NCBI GenBank assembly: GCA_964396245.1 | Contig: CAYNEO010000021.1 | Location: 1 to 57,697, forward strand | Source: CAYNEO01 sp964396245 | GTDB lineage: Bacteria; Zixibacteria; MSB-5A5; GN15; FEB-12 | Reading direction: 5' to 3' | DNA length: 57,697 nt | Shown here: in pieces, positions 44,480 through 53,500 of the stretch | How positions within the stretch are numbered: position 1 is the stretch's first letter | How the letters are laid out: every line of letters starts with the position of its first letter | Program-made: the position numbers and the translations under genes | The notes under the pieces: generated by a model | Seen by the model: only the letters and a program-made list of their open reading frames with translations | Told to the model about the DNA's origin: nothing | The model's database searches: none

Positions 44480-45233
44480 GCTATGCAACATCGCGGTGAT
44501 GATAGTCGGATTGGCTGTCATTACGGCCGCAATCGTAAGCGCGACTCCCGCAGAGGACTTCGACAAGGCCAACGCCCTGTACCGGGACAAAGAATACGAC
44601 AAGGCTATCGAGCTTTACCGGGGCATCGCCAAACAGGGCATCGAGTCGGGCGCATTGTATTTCAATCTCGGCAACGCCTATTTCAAGAATGGTGATCTCG
44701 GACATGCCATCCTCTATTATATGAAAGCGAAGCGACTGTCCCCCGGCGATGATGACATTACCAGCAATCTGGAATTCGCCCGGCAGTTCACGAGCATCCA
44801 GATGGAAGGGGTGCAGTTGAACCCGATCAATTCTTTCTTCGAGTCAATCGTTTCGCCCTACCGGTTAAGTACGCTGGCCTGGATAGCATCGGCGTTCTTT
44901 GTCCTGTTCATGATCGTGCTGATAGTCCGCTATGGTCTCGGGTTCAGAACCTCGATGGTCCGGGCGGGAATAGTGGTTACGCTCATTCTGCTCGTAAGTT
45001 CCGGGTTCATCACGACGTTCAAGTATCGTCACGACTACCTCACGCAGCGGGCGGTGCTTGTTGCGGATGAAACGCCGGTTCGTTCCGGTCCGTCGGAAGA
45101 GATGGATGTCGAACTCGAGGGAGCCCCCGGGCTGGTCGTCGAGATTCTCTCGGAGTCCGGAGATTACTACAACGTGCTGTTTGAGAACAAGCGGCGCGGC
45201 TGGATCAAAAAGGACTTAGTGGCTGAAATATAA
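44472..45233 (+). CDS. batE: BatE-like TPR and SH3-domain membrane protein
   Basis: 253 residues. The start is TTG at 44472: an exceptional GGAGGGGGTG stretch sits just before it and no ATG fits. A signal peptide (to SATP-AEDF) is followed by two TPR motifs (ANALYRDKEYDKAIELYRGIAK, YFNLGNAYFKNGDLGHAILYYMKA) and then two membrane helices (TLAWIASAFFVLFMIVLIVRY, AGIVVTLILLVSSGFITTF). A C-terminal bacterial SH3-like domain (LVADETPVRSGPSEEMDVELEGAPGLVVEIL) carries an RGWIKKDLV finish. SH3b domains often bind peptidoglycan or peptides. It is the last gene of the Bat operon. Confidence 0.88.
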   Translation: MRKLCNIAVMIVGLAVITAAIVSATPAEDFDKANALYRDKEYDKAIELYRGIAKQGIESGALYFNLGNAYFKNGDLGHAILYYMKAKRLSPGDDDITSNLEFARQFTSIQMEGVQLNPINSFFESIVSPYRLSTLAWIASAFFVLFMIVLIVRYGLGFRTSMVRAGIVVTLILLVSSGFITTFKYRHDYLTQRAVLVADETPVRSGPSEEMDVELEGAPGLVVEILSESGDYYNVLFENKRRGWIKKDLVAEI

Positions 45234-45264
45234 CACGTTACGGCCGACCGCCCGGTTTATTTAA

Positions 45265-45293
45265 TTGACACCCCCCGACACGAAGCCTATTTT
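45265..45293 (+). promoter_or_regulatory. Probable promoter of the ybhN-like/corA pair
   Basis: TTGACA (45265-45270), 17 bases, TATTTT (45288-45293); transcription would start near 45300, about 38 bases before the ATG at 45338. Confidence 0.55.
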
Positions 45294-45337
45294 TCCTTTT
45301 TGTGTGCAGAGCATCCGTTTGGAATACTTGACCGACA

Positions 45338-46378
45338 ATGGCATTCTGGAAGAAAAAACAATTCTGGGGCATGCTCATAGGCATCGCTCTTCTGGCTTAC
45401 TGTTTGAAGGACATTCGGATGTCCCAGATGGAGAAGCTGGTCGAGCGCCTGAACTTTGACTACCTGATTCCTTCCATTGTCAGCACCTTCCTGTTCGTGA
45501 TTCTCCGCGGCCTTCGCTGGCGAATCCTCGTTCATCGACAAAAACAGATAGGGGTAACGCGCTCGGTAACGCTGTATTCGGCCGGCCAGGTGCTCAACAT
45601 GATCATGCCGGTGCTGACCGGACAGGTGGGGCGTCTGATCCTCTACGCCAAGAAAGAAGGTCTGCGAAAAACATTTGTCTTTTCGACAATGATCCTCGAG
45701 GTCGTGTTCGACGCCGTCACGCTGATCATATTCATGTTTCTCACGTCGCTGGCTTTCGTATTCCCCAGCGAGTACCGTTATGTCAGTTTCATTGTCGCGG
45801 CAGTGACCGTTGTCGTGGTGGCCGGCCTCTATATGATTCTGCATTTCCAGACTCAGCTGGAAGAGATGGGACGCCGTCGCCTGCGGGAGAAGCATCCGGG
45901 GACCTACATCACGATCAAGAAATTCATTCGGTCCTTTACCAAAGGTATCGAGATGCTTCGCTCGAGCCAGCACATGTTTCTCACGATCGGGTTTTCGCTG
46001 GCTTCATGGACCACCCACATGTTGGCCATTTATTTCCTGTTTCACTCCTTCAGGTTCAATTTACCGGTTGCGTCGGCGGCCGCTATCATGATTATTAACA
46101 CCATTGTCCTGATGGTGCCTATTACGCCGGGGAACGCCGGTACCTTCGAGGTGGCGGTGAGCACGTCGCTGATTGCGTTCGGGATCAACCGGTCGGATGC
46201 GGTCCTTTTCGCCCTGGCGCTTCACCTTCTGGATCTGCTGCCGTTGGTGACGCTGGGCAGCATATTCTTCTGGCGCGAGAAGCTGTCCATCCGCGCCTGG
46301 AAAGAACAACACGAGAAGAAGGATATTCTCGACAGCATTTCCGAGGACGGTACGTACATCGAGGAAGAACAGGTATGA
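45338..46378 (+). CDS. YbhN/AglD-type (LPG synthase flippase-domain) membrane protein
   Basis: 346 residues with about eight membrane helices. The family hallmarks are LRGLRWRIL in the second helix region (about 57-65), the SAGQVLNMIMPVLTGQVGRLILYAK segment (core GQVLNMIMPVLTG), and near the end TPGNAGTFEVAVSTSL and LALHLLDLLPLV. This is the flippase-like domain shared by MprF, AglD and UPF0104 proteins, which move or modify lipid-linked substrates. The aminoacyl-transferase half of MprF is absent. The substrate is unknown. It overlaps corA by 4 bases (ATGA). Confidence 0.83.
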   Translation: MAFWKKKQFWGMLIGIALLAYCLKDIRMSQMEKLVERLNFDYLIPSIVSTFLFVILRGLRWRILVHRQKQIGVTRSVTLYSAGQVLNMIMPVLTGQVGRLILYAKKEGLRKTFVFSTMILEVVFDAVTLIIFMFLTSLAFVFPSEYRYVSFIVAAVTVVVVAGLYMILHFQTQLEEMGRRRLREKHPGTYITIKKFIRSFTKGIEMLRSSQHMFLTIGFSLASWTTHMLAIYFLFHSFRFNLPVASAAAIMIINTIVLMVPITPGNAGTFEVAVSTSLIAFGINRSDAVLFALALHLLDLLPLVTLGSIFFWREKLSIRAWKEQHEKKDILDSISEDGTYIEEEQV

Positions 46379-47343
46379 TCAAGTCTTTCTACTATCTCCC
46401 CGGTGAACCGGTCCAGGTGATCGACGGCATCGCCGATTTCGACCGGCTTTGCGCCGCGGAAGGTTCCGTCCTGTGGGTCGACCTGTGCAAGCCGACGGAC
46501 CAGGAATCGTTCGTCCTGACGCACGATTTCAAGTTCCACCCGCTGGCCATCGAGGACGTTATCTCGGAAAAGCCCCGCACCAAGATCGACGACTACGAGC
46601 GGTACCTGTTCATCGTGTTCCAGATGGTGGATTATATCGGCAGGGAAGAGGGACTGAAAATCACCGAACTCGATTTCTTCCTCGGCAGAAATATCCTCGT
46701 GTCCGTGCACAACGATGATCACCGGATCTTCGATTACCTGTATAACCGCGCCGAACGCGACGAGCGGTTGCTTTCGCGCGGGGCTGACTTCCTGTTTCAT
46801 ACCATGATCGACACGGCGGTGGACAACTACAATTCCACGCTGGATATTTTCGAGTACGAGGTCGACCAGGTGGAGGAGGATGTTCTGGGCGAATCGGACG
46901 AGGACACGCTGAAGTCGATCTTTACGATGCGGCGGGATTTGATCGAGCTGAAGCGTATTGTCATGCCGCAGAAAGACATTTTGCACCAGCTCTCGCGGCA
47001 GACGTATTCGCTCATTGCCGAGAATTTGGCCGTCTATTTTTCAGACATTCACGACCACCTGGTGCGGATTAACGATATTGCCGATGCTCATCGGGAGAGT
47101 CTGATATCCTCGCTGGAATTGTACTATTCATCGGTATCAACCGAGACGAATAAGGTCATAAAGGTCCTCACTATCCTGACGGCGCTTTTTATCCCGCCGA
47201 CATTCCTGGTCGGTTTGTGGGGGATGAATTTCCACAATATGCCGGAGCTGGAATGGCATTACGGCTATTACATCTCACTGGGGCTGATGGCGGTCATTAT
47301 GATCCTCATGCTGGTCTTTTTCCGCGTCAAGAAGTGGCTGTAG
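46375..47343 (+). CDS. corA: CorA-family Mg2+/Co2+ transporter
   Basis: 322 residues. A long soluble N-terminal funnel (to about 255) with the stalk helix rich in charged residues is followed by two membrane helices separated by the invariant GMN filter (283-285, in LWGMNFHNMPELEWHYG). The C-terminus is basic (RVKKWL), as in CorA pentamers. It is the length of T. maritima-type CorA. ATG overlaps the stop of the flippase-like gene. About 40 bases separate its stop from the tetR promoter, so it ends its unit. Confidence 0.95.
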   Translation: MIKSFYYLPGEPVQVIDGIADFDRLCAAEGSVLWVDLCKPTDQESFVLTHDFKFHPLAIEDVISEKPRTKIDDYERYLFIVFQMVDYIGREEGLKITELDFFLGRNILVSVHNDDHRIFDYLYNRAERDERLLSRGADFLFHTMIDTAVDNYNSTLDIFEYEVDQVEEDVLGESDEDTLKSIFTMRRDLIELKRIVMPQKDILHQLSRQTYSLIAENLAVYFSDIHDHLVRINDIADAHRESLISSLELYYSSVSTETNKVIKVLTILTALFIPPTFLVGLWGMNFHNMPELEWHYGYYISLGLMAVIMILMLVFFRVKKWL

Positions 47344-47383
47344 CCCGTCTGCAACTATTTTCGCATAAAATCGTACAAAACGG

Positions 47384-47411
47384 TTGACATCCGTGATTTA
47401 TTGCTTATACA
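47384..47411 (+). promoter_or_regulatory. Promoter of tetR-efflux-bacillithiol operon
   Basis: TTGACA (47384-47389), 16 bases, TATACA (47406-47411). Its -10 touches the first palindromic operator, which is the layout expected of a repressor-controlled promoter. Confidence 0.6.
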
Positions 47412-47428
47412 TACCTCCCGGTAGGTAT
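47411..47428 (+). promoter_or_regulatory. Palindromic operator 1 (probable TetR site)
   Basis: ATACCT-CCCGGT-AGGTAT: perfect 6-base arms around a 6-base centre, directly after the -10. Its half-site resembles that of the palindrome at 47440. Confidence 0.6.
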
Positions 47429-47439
47429 TTACAGGCGTT

Positions 47440-47457
47440 ACATACTACATGGTATGT
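47440..47457 (+). promoter_or_regulatory. Palindromic operator 2 (probable TetR site)
   Basis: ACATAC-TACATG-GTATGT: perfect 6-base arms, same 6-6-6 layout as operator 1. The two centres are 29 bases apart, close to three helical turns, allowing two dimers on one face. It lies 28 bases before the tetR ATG. Confidence 0.65.
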
Positions 47458-47484
47458 ATGTTAGAAAAGTGTTAGGAATATTAG

Positions 47485-48099
47485 ATGACGACAAAGAAAA
47501 TTCGCCAGAGCCCGAAACTTCCGGCCGAAACGCGGCGGGCGCAGCTGCTCGACGCGGCCCGTAAGTTATTCGTCAAGAAAGGGTTCCGGGCGACTACAAC
47601 CGATGAAATAGCCCGTAAAGCCGGCCTGACAAAGGGTGCGCTGTACTTCCATTTCAAGAACAAAGAAGACATTCTCTTCGAACTGGTGAAACTCATTGCC
47701 CGCAAGTACGATGAGGCTATCGACGCCGGGATGCAGTCACGATTCCGGCCGGATGATTTTTTCAGATTGCTTCTCGGCGCGCACACCAAGGCTGATTTGC
47801 CGGACTACTGGGATACGGTGGATATCTGGGTACAGGCCATCCGGATTCCCCGGATCAAGCGGTTTATCACGCGGCGGCTCAACGAGGCGCTGGACAAATT
47901 CCAGGAAAACCTTGATCCGGCCTATGGAGCGGGCAAGAAGAACATGACCGAACTGGGGGTGCTCACGTTCGCCCTCTGTGACGGGCTGTGCATTTTGAAA
48001 ATGATGGATCCGTCGATGGTCGATCTGACGGCGCAAGTGAAGCTCTTCGGCCAATTTTTGGAAAGCAATCGAAAGACGGCGAGGACTCGAAATAAATGA
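47485..48099 (+). CDS. TetR/AcrR-family repressor
   Basis: 204 residues. An N-terminal helix-turn-helix (RRAQLLDAARKLFVKKGF, TTDEIARKAGLTKGALYFHFKNKEDI; about 18-63) shows the strongly conserved TetR pattern. The C-terminal ligand domain is divergent (RPDDFFRLLLGAH, YWDTVDIWVQAIRIP), with cysteines in FALCDGLCILKMM that could be redox-sensitive. It is the first gene of the operon and overlaps tolC by 4 bases. The two palindromes in its leader make autorepression very likely. Given the bacillithiol genes in the unit, electrophiles or thiol-reactive drugs are attractive inducers; this is inference. Confidence 0.92.
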   Translation: MTTKKIRQSPKLPAETRRAQLLDAARKLFVKKGFRATTTDEIARKAGLTKGALYFHFKNKEDILFELVKLIARKYDEAIDAGMQSRFRPDDFFRLLLGAHTKADLPDYWDTVDIWVQAIRIPRIKRFITRRLNEALDKFQENLDPAYGAGKKNMTELGVLTFALCDGLCILKMMDPSMVDLTAQVKLFGQFLESNRKTARTRNK

Positions 48100-49466
48100 A
48101 TGCATATCAGACTACCAGGCCGGCGTCGGCACGCCGATCACGGGTCAAAACGGTACTCGGGGTCGTCCTGCTGTCAGCTGCGCTTACGGGAGCGGTAGCA
48201 GCCCAGTCCGTGACGCCGCTGACGGTGGCCGATGTCCGCCAGCAGGCGCTGCAGCACAACCGGACATATCTCTCGGCCAAAGAAGACGTGGTCAAGGCCG
48301 AGGCACAGATTACCAGCGCACGATCGGGGGCACTGCCCAATGTAGACCTGGTCGGCTCCTACAGCCGCAATCTAAAACTGCCGTCGTTCTTCGTCCAGCC
48401 CGACAGCGGCAGCGCTATCGAGTTCAGGACCGGCTTCAATAATGATTTCAGCGCCACGCTCTCCGTGACCCAGTCAATCTGGCAGGGGGGTAAGGTGTTC
48501 ACGGCGCTGGAAATCGCCAAGCTGTACAAAAAATATGCGCTGGCCCAGGAGGCGCAGGTAAAGGCCACGGTTATTCTTAACGCCGAGCAGTTGTTTTATA
48601 GTGCCATCCTCACTCAGTCCAGCCTTGAAGTGCTGAAAAAAGCTTTTGAAGCCAACAGCTACAACCTTGATATGGTTGAAAAGTCGTACTCACAGGGAAT
48701 GGTGTCCGAGTTTGAAGTGCTGAGGGCCCGGGTGGAGAAACAGAACCTCGTGCCGAAGATTCTCAAGGGAGAATCCGATGTCAAACTCTCCAAACAGCGG
48801 CTGAAATCGTATCTGGGCATTGACCTGACCCGGGATGTCGTCCTCATGGAGGAGACCGGCGACACGTCACTGGCCGGGCTTCCGGAACTTTCGGTGCTGG
48901 TTGATACGGCCCTGCAAGCCCGCCCGGAGATGCAGCAGATGGACTACCTTGCTGATATCACCCAGAAGGCAATCAGAGTGCAACGCGGTAATTATTTTCC
49001 CAAGCTTTCGGCGGTTTCCAACTATAACTGGTCGGCGCAGTCGGACAAGTTCAGCCTCGAGGAGCACAATACGCGCTCCTGGTCGGCAGGACTCCAGTTA
49101 CAGGTCCCGATTTTTAAGGGCGGAGCCACCCGGAGCAATGTGACCAGCGCTATTGCCGATCACCGCCAGACGATACTGCACAAGAAACAGACCGAAGACA
49201 ACATACGGCTGGAAGTCGAATCGGCCTATGACATGCTGATCCAGGCGAAGAAAGCGCTGGATGTCCAGGGAACGACCATTGCCCAGGCTGAAGAAGGGCT
49301 GCATATCGCCAATGTCAGATACCAGTCGGGTGTGGGGACACAGCTGGAAGTGCTTTCCGCCCAGGCGGCGCTGACGGATGCCCGCAACTCGCTCGCGACG
49401 GCGACCTACGTGTTCAGGGAAGCCAAGTCACAGTTAAGGAAAGCAACGACCATTGATATACCTTGA
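48096..49466 (+). CDS. tolC: TolC-family outer-membrane efflux protein
   Basis: 456 residues. A basic N-terminus and signal peptide (to AVAA-QSVTPL, about 37) are followed by the twice-repeated OEP helical hairpin. The first repeat opens TVADVRQQALQHNRTYLSAKEDV and the second SVLVDTALQARPEMQQMDY; long heptad-like helices and short barrel strands (LPNVDLVGSYSRNL, FPKLSAVSNYNWSAQS) complete it. TolC trimers form the exit duct for RND pumps. It overlaps tetR (ATGA) and precedes the adaptor gene by 18 bases. It is slightly shorter than E. coli TolC (471 mature). Confidence 0.92.
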   Translation: MNAYQTTRPASARRSRVKTVLGVVLLSAALTGAVAAQSVTPLTVADVRQQALQHNRTYLSAKEDVVKAEAQITSARSGALPNVDLVGSYSRNLKLPSFFVQPDSGSAIEFRTGFNNDFSATLSVTQSIWQGGKVFTALEIAKLYKKYALAQEAQVKATVILNAEQLFYSAILTQSSLEVLKKAFEANSYNLDMVEKSYSQGMVSEFEVLRARVEKQNLVPKILKGESDVKLSKQRLKSYLGIDLTRDVVLMEETGDTSLAGLPELSVLVDTALQARPEMQQMDYLADITQKAIRVQRGNYFPKLSAVSNYNWSAQSDKFSLEEHNTRSWSAGLQLQVPIFKGGATRSNVTSAIADHRQTILHKKQTEDNIRLEVESAYDMLIQAKKALDVQGTTIAQAEEGLHIANVRYQSGVGTQLEVLSAQAALTDARNSLATATYVFREAKSQLRKATTIDIP

Positions 49467-49484
49467 TAGCAGGAACTACAGATA

Positions 49485-50522
49485 ATGAAACACTTGATAC
49501 CAGGATTTGTCGGTTTAGCGTTGATTGCAACGTTGATTGCCTCGTGCAGTGAACAGAAAGATATCGGGGGCGTGAACCGCGCGGTTTCGGTCAAGGCGGA
49601 AATCGTACAACCTCAGAACGTGCAGGTTACCGGGACGTACACCGGGTCGCTTGACGGTGAAAAGCAGGCGGTGTTGTACGCCAAGATATCCGAAGCGGTC
49701 CAGAAGGTCAACGTGGACGAGGGACAGATGGTGAAGGCCAATACCACGCTGATCACTCTCGACCTGACCGGGCCCAGTTCCAACTATCAGCAGGCGAAAT
49801 CGCTCTATGAGAATGCCGAGAAGAACTACAACAAGATGGCGTTTCTTTACAAACAGGGCGCGGTCAGTGAGTCGCAGTACGATGCGGCGCAGACGGACTA
49901 CGAGGTGAAAAAGGCCGCTTACGAATCGGCGTCACAGTTAGTGGAGATCAAGTCGCCTATTGACGGCATGGTGACGTCGGTTGACGTATCGGCCGGTGAC
50001 TATGTCCAGATCGGTCAACGGCTGGCCACGATAGCCACGACCGGCAAGTTGCGGGTCAGGTTCGGCGTCAATTCGTCTGACATGAAGTATTTCAAGGAAG
50101 GCGGCAAAGTGACCGTTTCCTCCGAGGTGCTCCCGTACACGGCGTCGGGAAAAATAACTTCGGTACCGACATCGGCAAATCCGATTACGCGGGCGTTTTA
50201 CGTGGAAGCCACGATCGACAACAGCGCCGGTCATTTCAAGCCCGGCATGTTCGTTCGCATAGAGTATATCAAAGAGGATCTGAAGGATGTCTTTGTTGTC
50301 CCGCAGAACGCCGTTCTGGTGCTTGATAACAGGAACACGGTGTTTGTCGTGAAAAACGATTCCGCGGCTCAGCGGACAGTAGCCCTCGGGCCGACAATCG
50401 GGGGCAACGTGGTGATCGATTCCGGGCTGGTCGCAGGCGATACGCTCGTGACGCTCGGCCAGGATTATCTCGACCAGGGTTTTGCAGTGCGAATTACTTC
50501 TTTGGGTGAAGGCAACAAATGA
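49485..50522 (+). CDS. RND efflux periplasmic adaptor lipoprotein (HlyD/AcrA family)
   Basis: 345 residues. The lipobox LIASC predicts lipidation at Cys21. The order is that of AcrA: a lipoyl half (GEKQAVLYAKISEAVQKVNVDEGQMVKAN), a short alpha-hairpin (QQAKSLYENAEKNYNKMAFLYKQGAVSESQYDAAQ), then the second lipoyl half (VEIKSPIDGMVTSVDVSAGDYVQIGQ), a beta-barrel (LRVRFGVNSSDMKYFKEG) and the membrane-proximal domain (GNVVIDSGLVAGDTLVTLG). The hairpin is short, as in many Bacteroidetes adaptors. Its stop overlaps the pump start by 4 bases. Confidence 0.92.
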   Translation: MKHLIPGFVGLALIATLIASCSEQKDIGGVNRAVSVKAEIVQPQNVQVTGTYTGSLDGEKQAVLYAKISEAVQKVNVDEGQMVKANTTLITLDLTGPSSNYQQAKSLYENAEKNYNKMAFLYKQGAVSESQYDAAQTDYEVKKAAYESASQLVEIKSPIDGMVTSVDVSAGDYVQIGQRLATIATTGKLRVRFGVNSSDMKYFKEGGKVTVSSEVLPYTASGKITSVPTSANPITRAFYVEATIDNSAGHFKPGMFVRIEYIKEDLKDVFVVPQNAVLVLDNRNTVFVVKNDSAAQRTVALGPTIGGNVVIDSGLVAGDTLVTLGQDYLDQGFAVRITSLGEGNK

Positions 50523-53500
50523 AGATTTCAGAGATATCAGTTCACCGGCCGGTATTCGCAACCATGATGATCGCGACTTTGATCGTCGTGGGCCTTTTCT
50601 CATATTTTGCACTTCCGATCGAACTCTTCCCGAATGTCGACTTTCCGTTTGTCGTGGTGACGACCGTGTATCCCGGCGCGGCGGCGGAGTCGGTCGAAAC
50701 GGAAGTGACCAAGAAGATCGAGGACGTTATCAACGAAATATCCGGCGTGCGGCATATTACCTCGAGTTCGCGGGAAGGATTCTCGCTGATCTTCATTGAG
50801 TTCGAGTTGTCGAAAGAGGGGGCGATCGCGGCACAGGATGTCTCGCAGAAGATACAGAGTATCCGGAGTACGCTCCCGGATAATATCGAGGAGCCGATTG
50901 TCAACCAGTATGACCCCGAATCGCAACCGATCCTTTCGCTCGTGGTTTCGGGAAAGCGGCCGCTTAAGGACGTCACCAACCTGGCCAAGAACCGAATCAA
51001 GACCAGGCTCGAGATCATCTCCGGTGTTGGCAGCGTGCAGCTGGTCGGCGGCTTTGAACGCGAAATCCTTATTGCGATCAACCCCCAGCTGATGGAGTCG
51101 TACCTGATCGGAGCGAGCGACGTTCAACAGGCGGTGTCGGCCGCCAACCTGGATATTCCGAGCGGCCGAATCGACGAGACAACCCAGGAGTACCTTGTGC
51201 GGGTCATGGGGAGGCTTCCCGAGGTTAAGGATTTCAATAATATTATTATCAAGAACCACGAGGGAACGCCGGTCTACCTGAGCGATTTCGCCCGCATCGT
51301 GGATACGATCAAGGAGCAGCGCTCGCTGTCGCGTTACAACGGCAAGACGGCGGTGGCGCTCAACATTATCAAGCAGTCGGGCGCGAACGTTGTCGACGTG
51401 GCGACCAATGCCAATGAGACTATCGCCCAGCTCAAGGCAGAACTGCCGCCGGATATCGATATCGAGATAGTCGATGACAACTCGACATTTATCCGGGACT
51501 CGGTGCACGAGATCATCTTCAACATCGAATTCGGCACGGCGCTGGCCATTCTGGTTATTTTCCTGTTCCTCGTGGACTGGCGGCCCACCATCATCACCGG
51601 TCTGTCCATTCCGATTTCCATCATTGCCACCTTCGGCCTGATGAATTTTCTCCACTTTTCGATCAACATTATGACGTTGCTGGGCCTGTCGCTCGCTGTA
51701 GGGATATTGATCGACGATGCCATTGTGGTGATCGAAAATATCTATCGACATTTATCTATGGGGAAATCCCCGATACGCGCGGCGCTGGACGGCACGGCGG
51801 AAATCGGCCTGGCGGTTGCCGCCACGACGTTTTCAATCGTGGTGGTCTTCCTGCCGGTGGCGTTCATGAGCGGTATTATCGGGCGGTTCTTCTATCAGTT
51901 CGGCATGACAGTCGCTTTTGCGGTGCTGGTGTCGCTGTTTGTCGCGTTTACGCTGACGCCCATGATGTCTTCGCGCATGCTGCGACGAGGGGCGACGCAC
52001 CCCGGCGGTGAGGCTCCGAATCGTGATATGGCAAAACCGTCGCGCGGGCTGTGGGGAAAAATCAAGAAAGTCTTCGGCTATTGGAACGTGGCTTTCGAGG
52101 CCCTGGTGCCGCGCTATAAGAGTACGTTGCGGTTCTCGTTACGGCACAGGTGGCTTATTGTTCTGGTCGCGACGGTCTCATTTGTTCTGGCGCTATTCCT
52201 TGCCAAGAAACTCGGGACGGAGTTCATGACCAGCACTGACCAGGGCAAGCTGTATGTTTCGGTCACGACGCCGCCCGGAACGACGCTGGCCGAAACATCG
52301 GCCCGGGTTGCCGAGATCGAGAGGATAGTCATGGGGCGCACCGAGGTTGTGGGCTCCTTTGTAACCATCGGCGCCGGCAATGACCCGGTGACGGAAGCTA
52401 CCGACCTGTTTCTGCTTACGCCGGCCTCAGAGCGAAGTCTATCCGCGCAGGAACTTACCGATACTGTCCGGGCACTGATCAGTGCTTTGCCCGGAATGAA
52501 ATTCTCCGTGGGTACGGAGGCATCGGCCGGACCCGGCGGTAAGCCCGTGGAAATCTCTATCCGCGGGGAAGACCGAGAGGAACTTGCTATCATGGCCCAC
52601 CAGGTGCAGCGGATTTTCTATACTATTCCGGGTGCGACCGATATCGACAATACTCTTCAGGAAGGCAAGCCGGAACTTCAGATTACTGTTGATCGCCGGC
52701 TCGCCTCGGACCTCGGCCTGAGTCTCCTGGCCATTCCACAGACGCTTCGCGGCCTGATCGAAGGAGATGTGGTCACGCATTTCAAAGACGGCGACGAAGA
52801 ATACGACGTACGCATGAAGCTCGACCATCGCTTCAAGAATTCGGCGGAGGATATCGGGCGTATTATCATCAAGAGCAGCCACAAAGATCCGTACGGTCTG
52901 GATATGCTCTTTCCGTTGGACCGGGTGGCCCGTATCGAACGAGAAACATCCATCAGCGAATACAACCGGTTCGACCGGCAGAACGAAGTCCGGGTTAACG
53001 CCAATGTTCTCAGTGGCGCCTTTGCCGGTACGGTCGTCTCCCAGATCATGGAGGAGGTCAATGCCGAGATTACACCCCCTCCGGGATATGTGGTTGCCCC
53101 GACCGGCCAGAACGAGATCATGACCGAGTCATTCGGGAATATTTTCAAGGCGCTGGCGCTGTCGGTGATATTCATCTACCTGTTGCTGGCGTCACTGTAC
53201 GAATCGTTCACCGACCCGTTCTCGATCATGTTGTCGCTGCCGCTGTCGTTGATCGGTGCTATCGTGATGCTCTGGGTATTCAAGTCGGCGCTGTCGATCA
53301 TGTCGCTGATTGGAATTGTGATGCTCATGGGACTTGTGACGAAAAACGCTATCCTGTTGATTGATTTCGTGAAACAACAACGGGAAAAGGGTGTTTCTAG
53401 ATTTGATGCCATACTGGTGGCCGGGCCGATACGGCTCCGCCCGATTCTGATGACCACGCTTGCCATGGTATTCGGTATGTTGCCGCTGGCGCTGGGTCTG

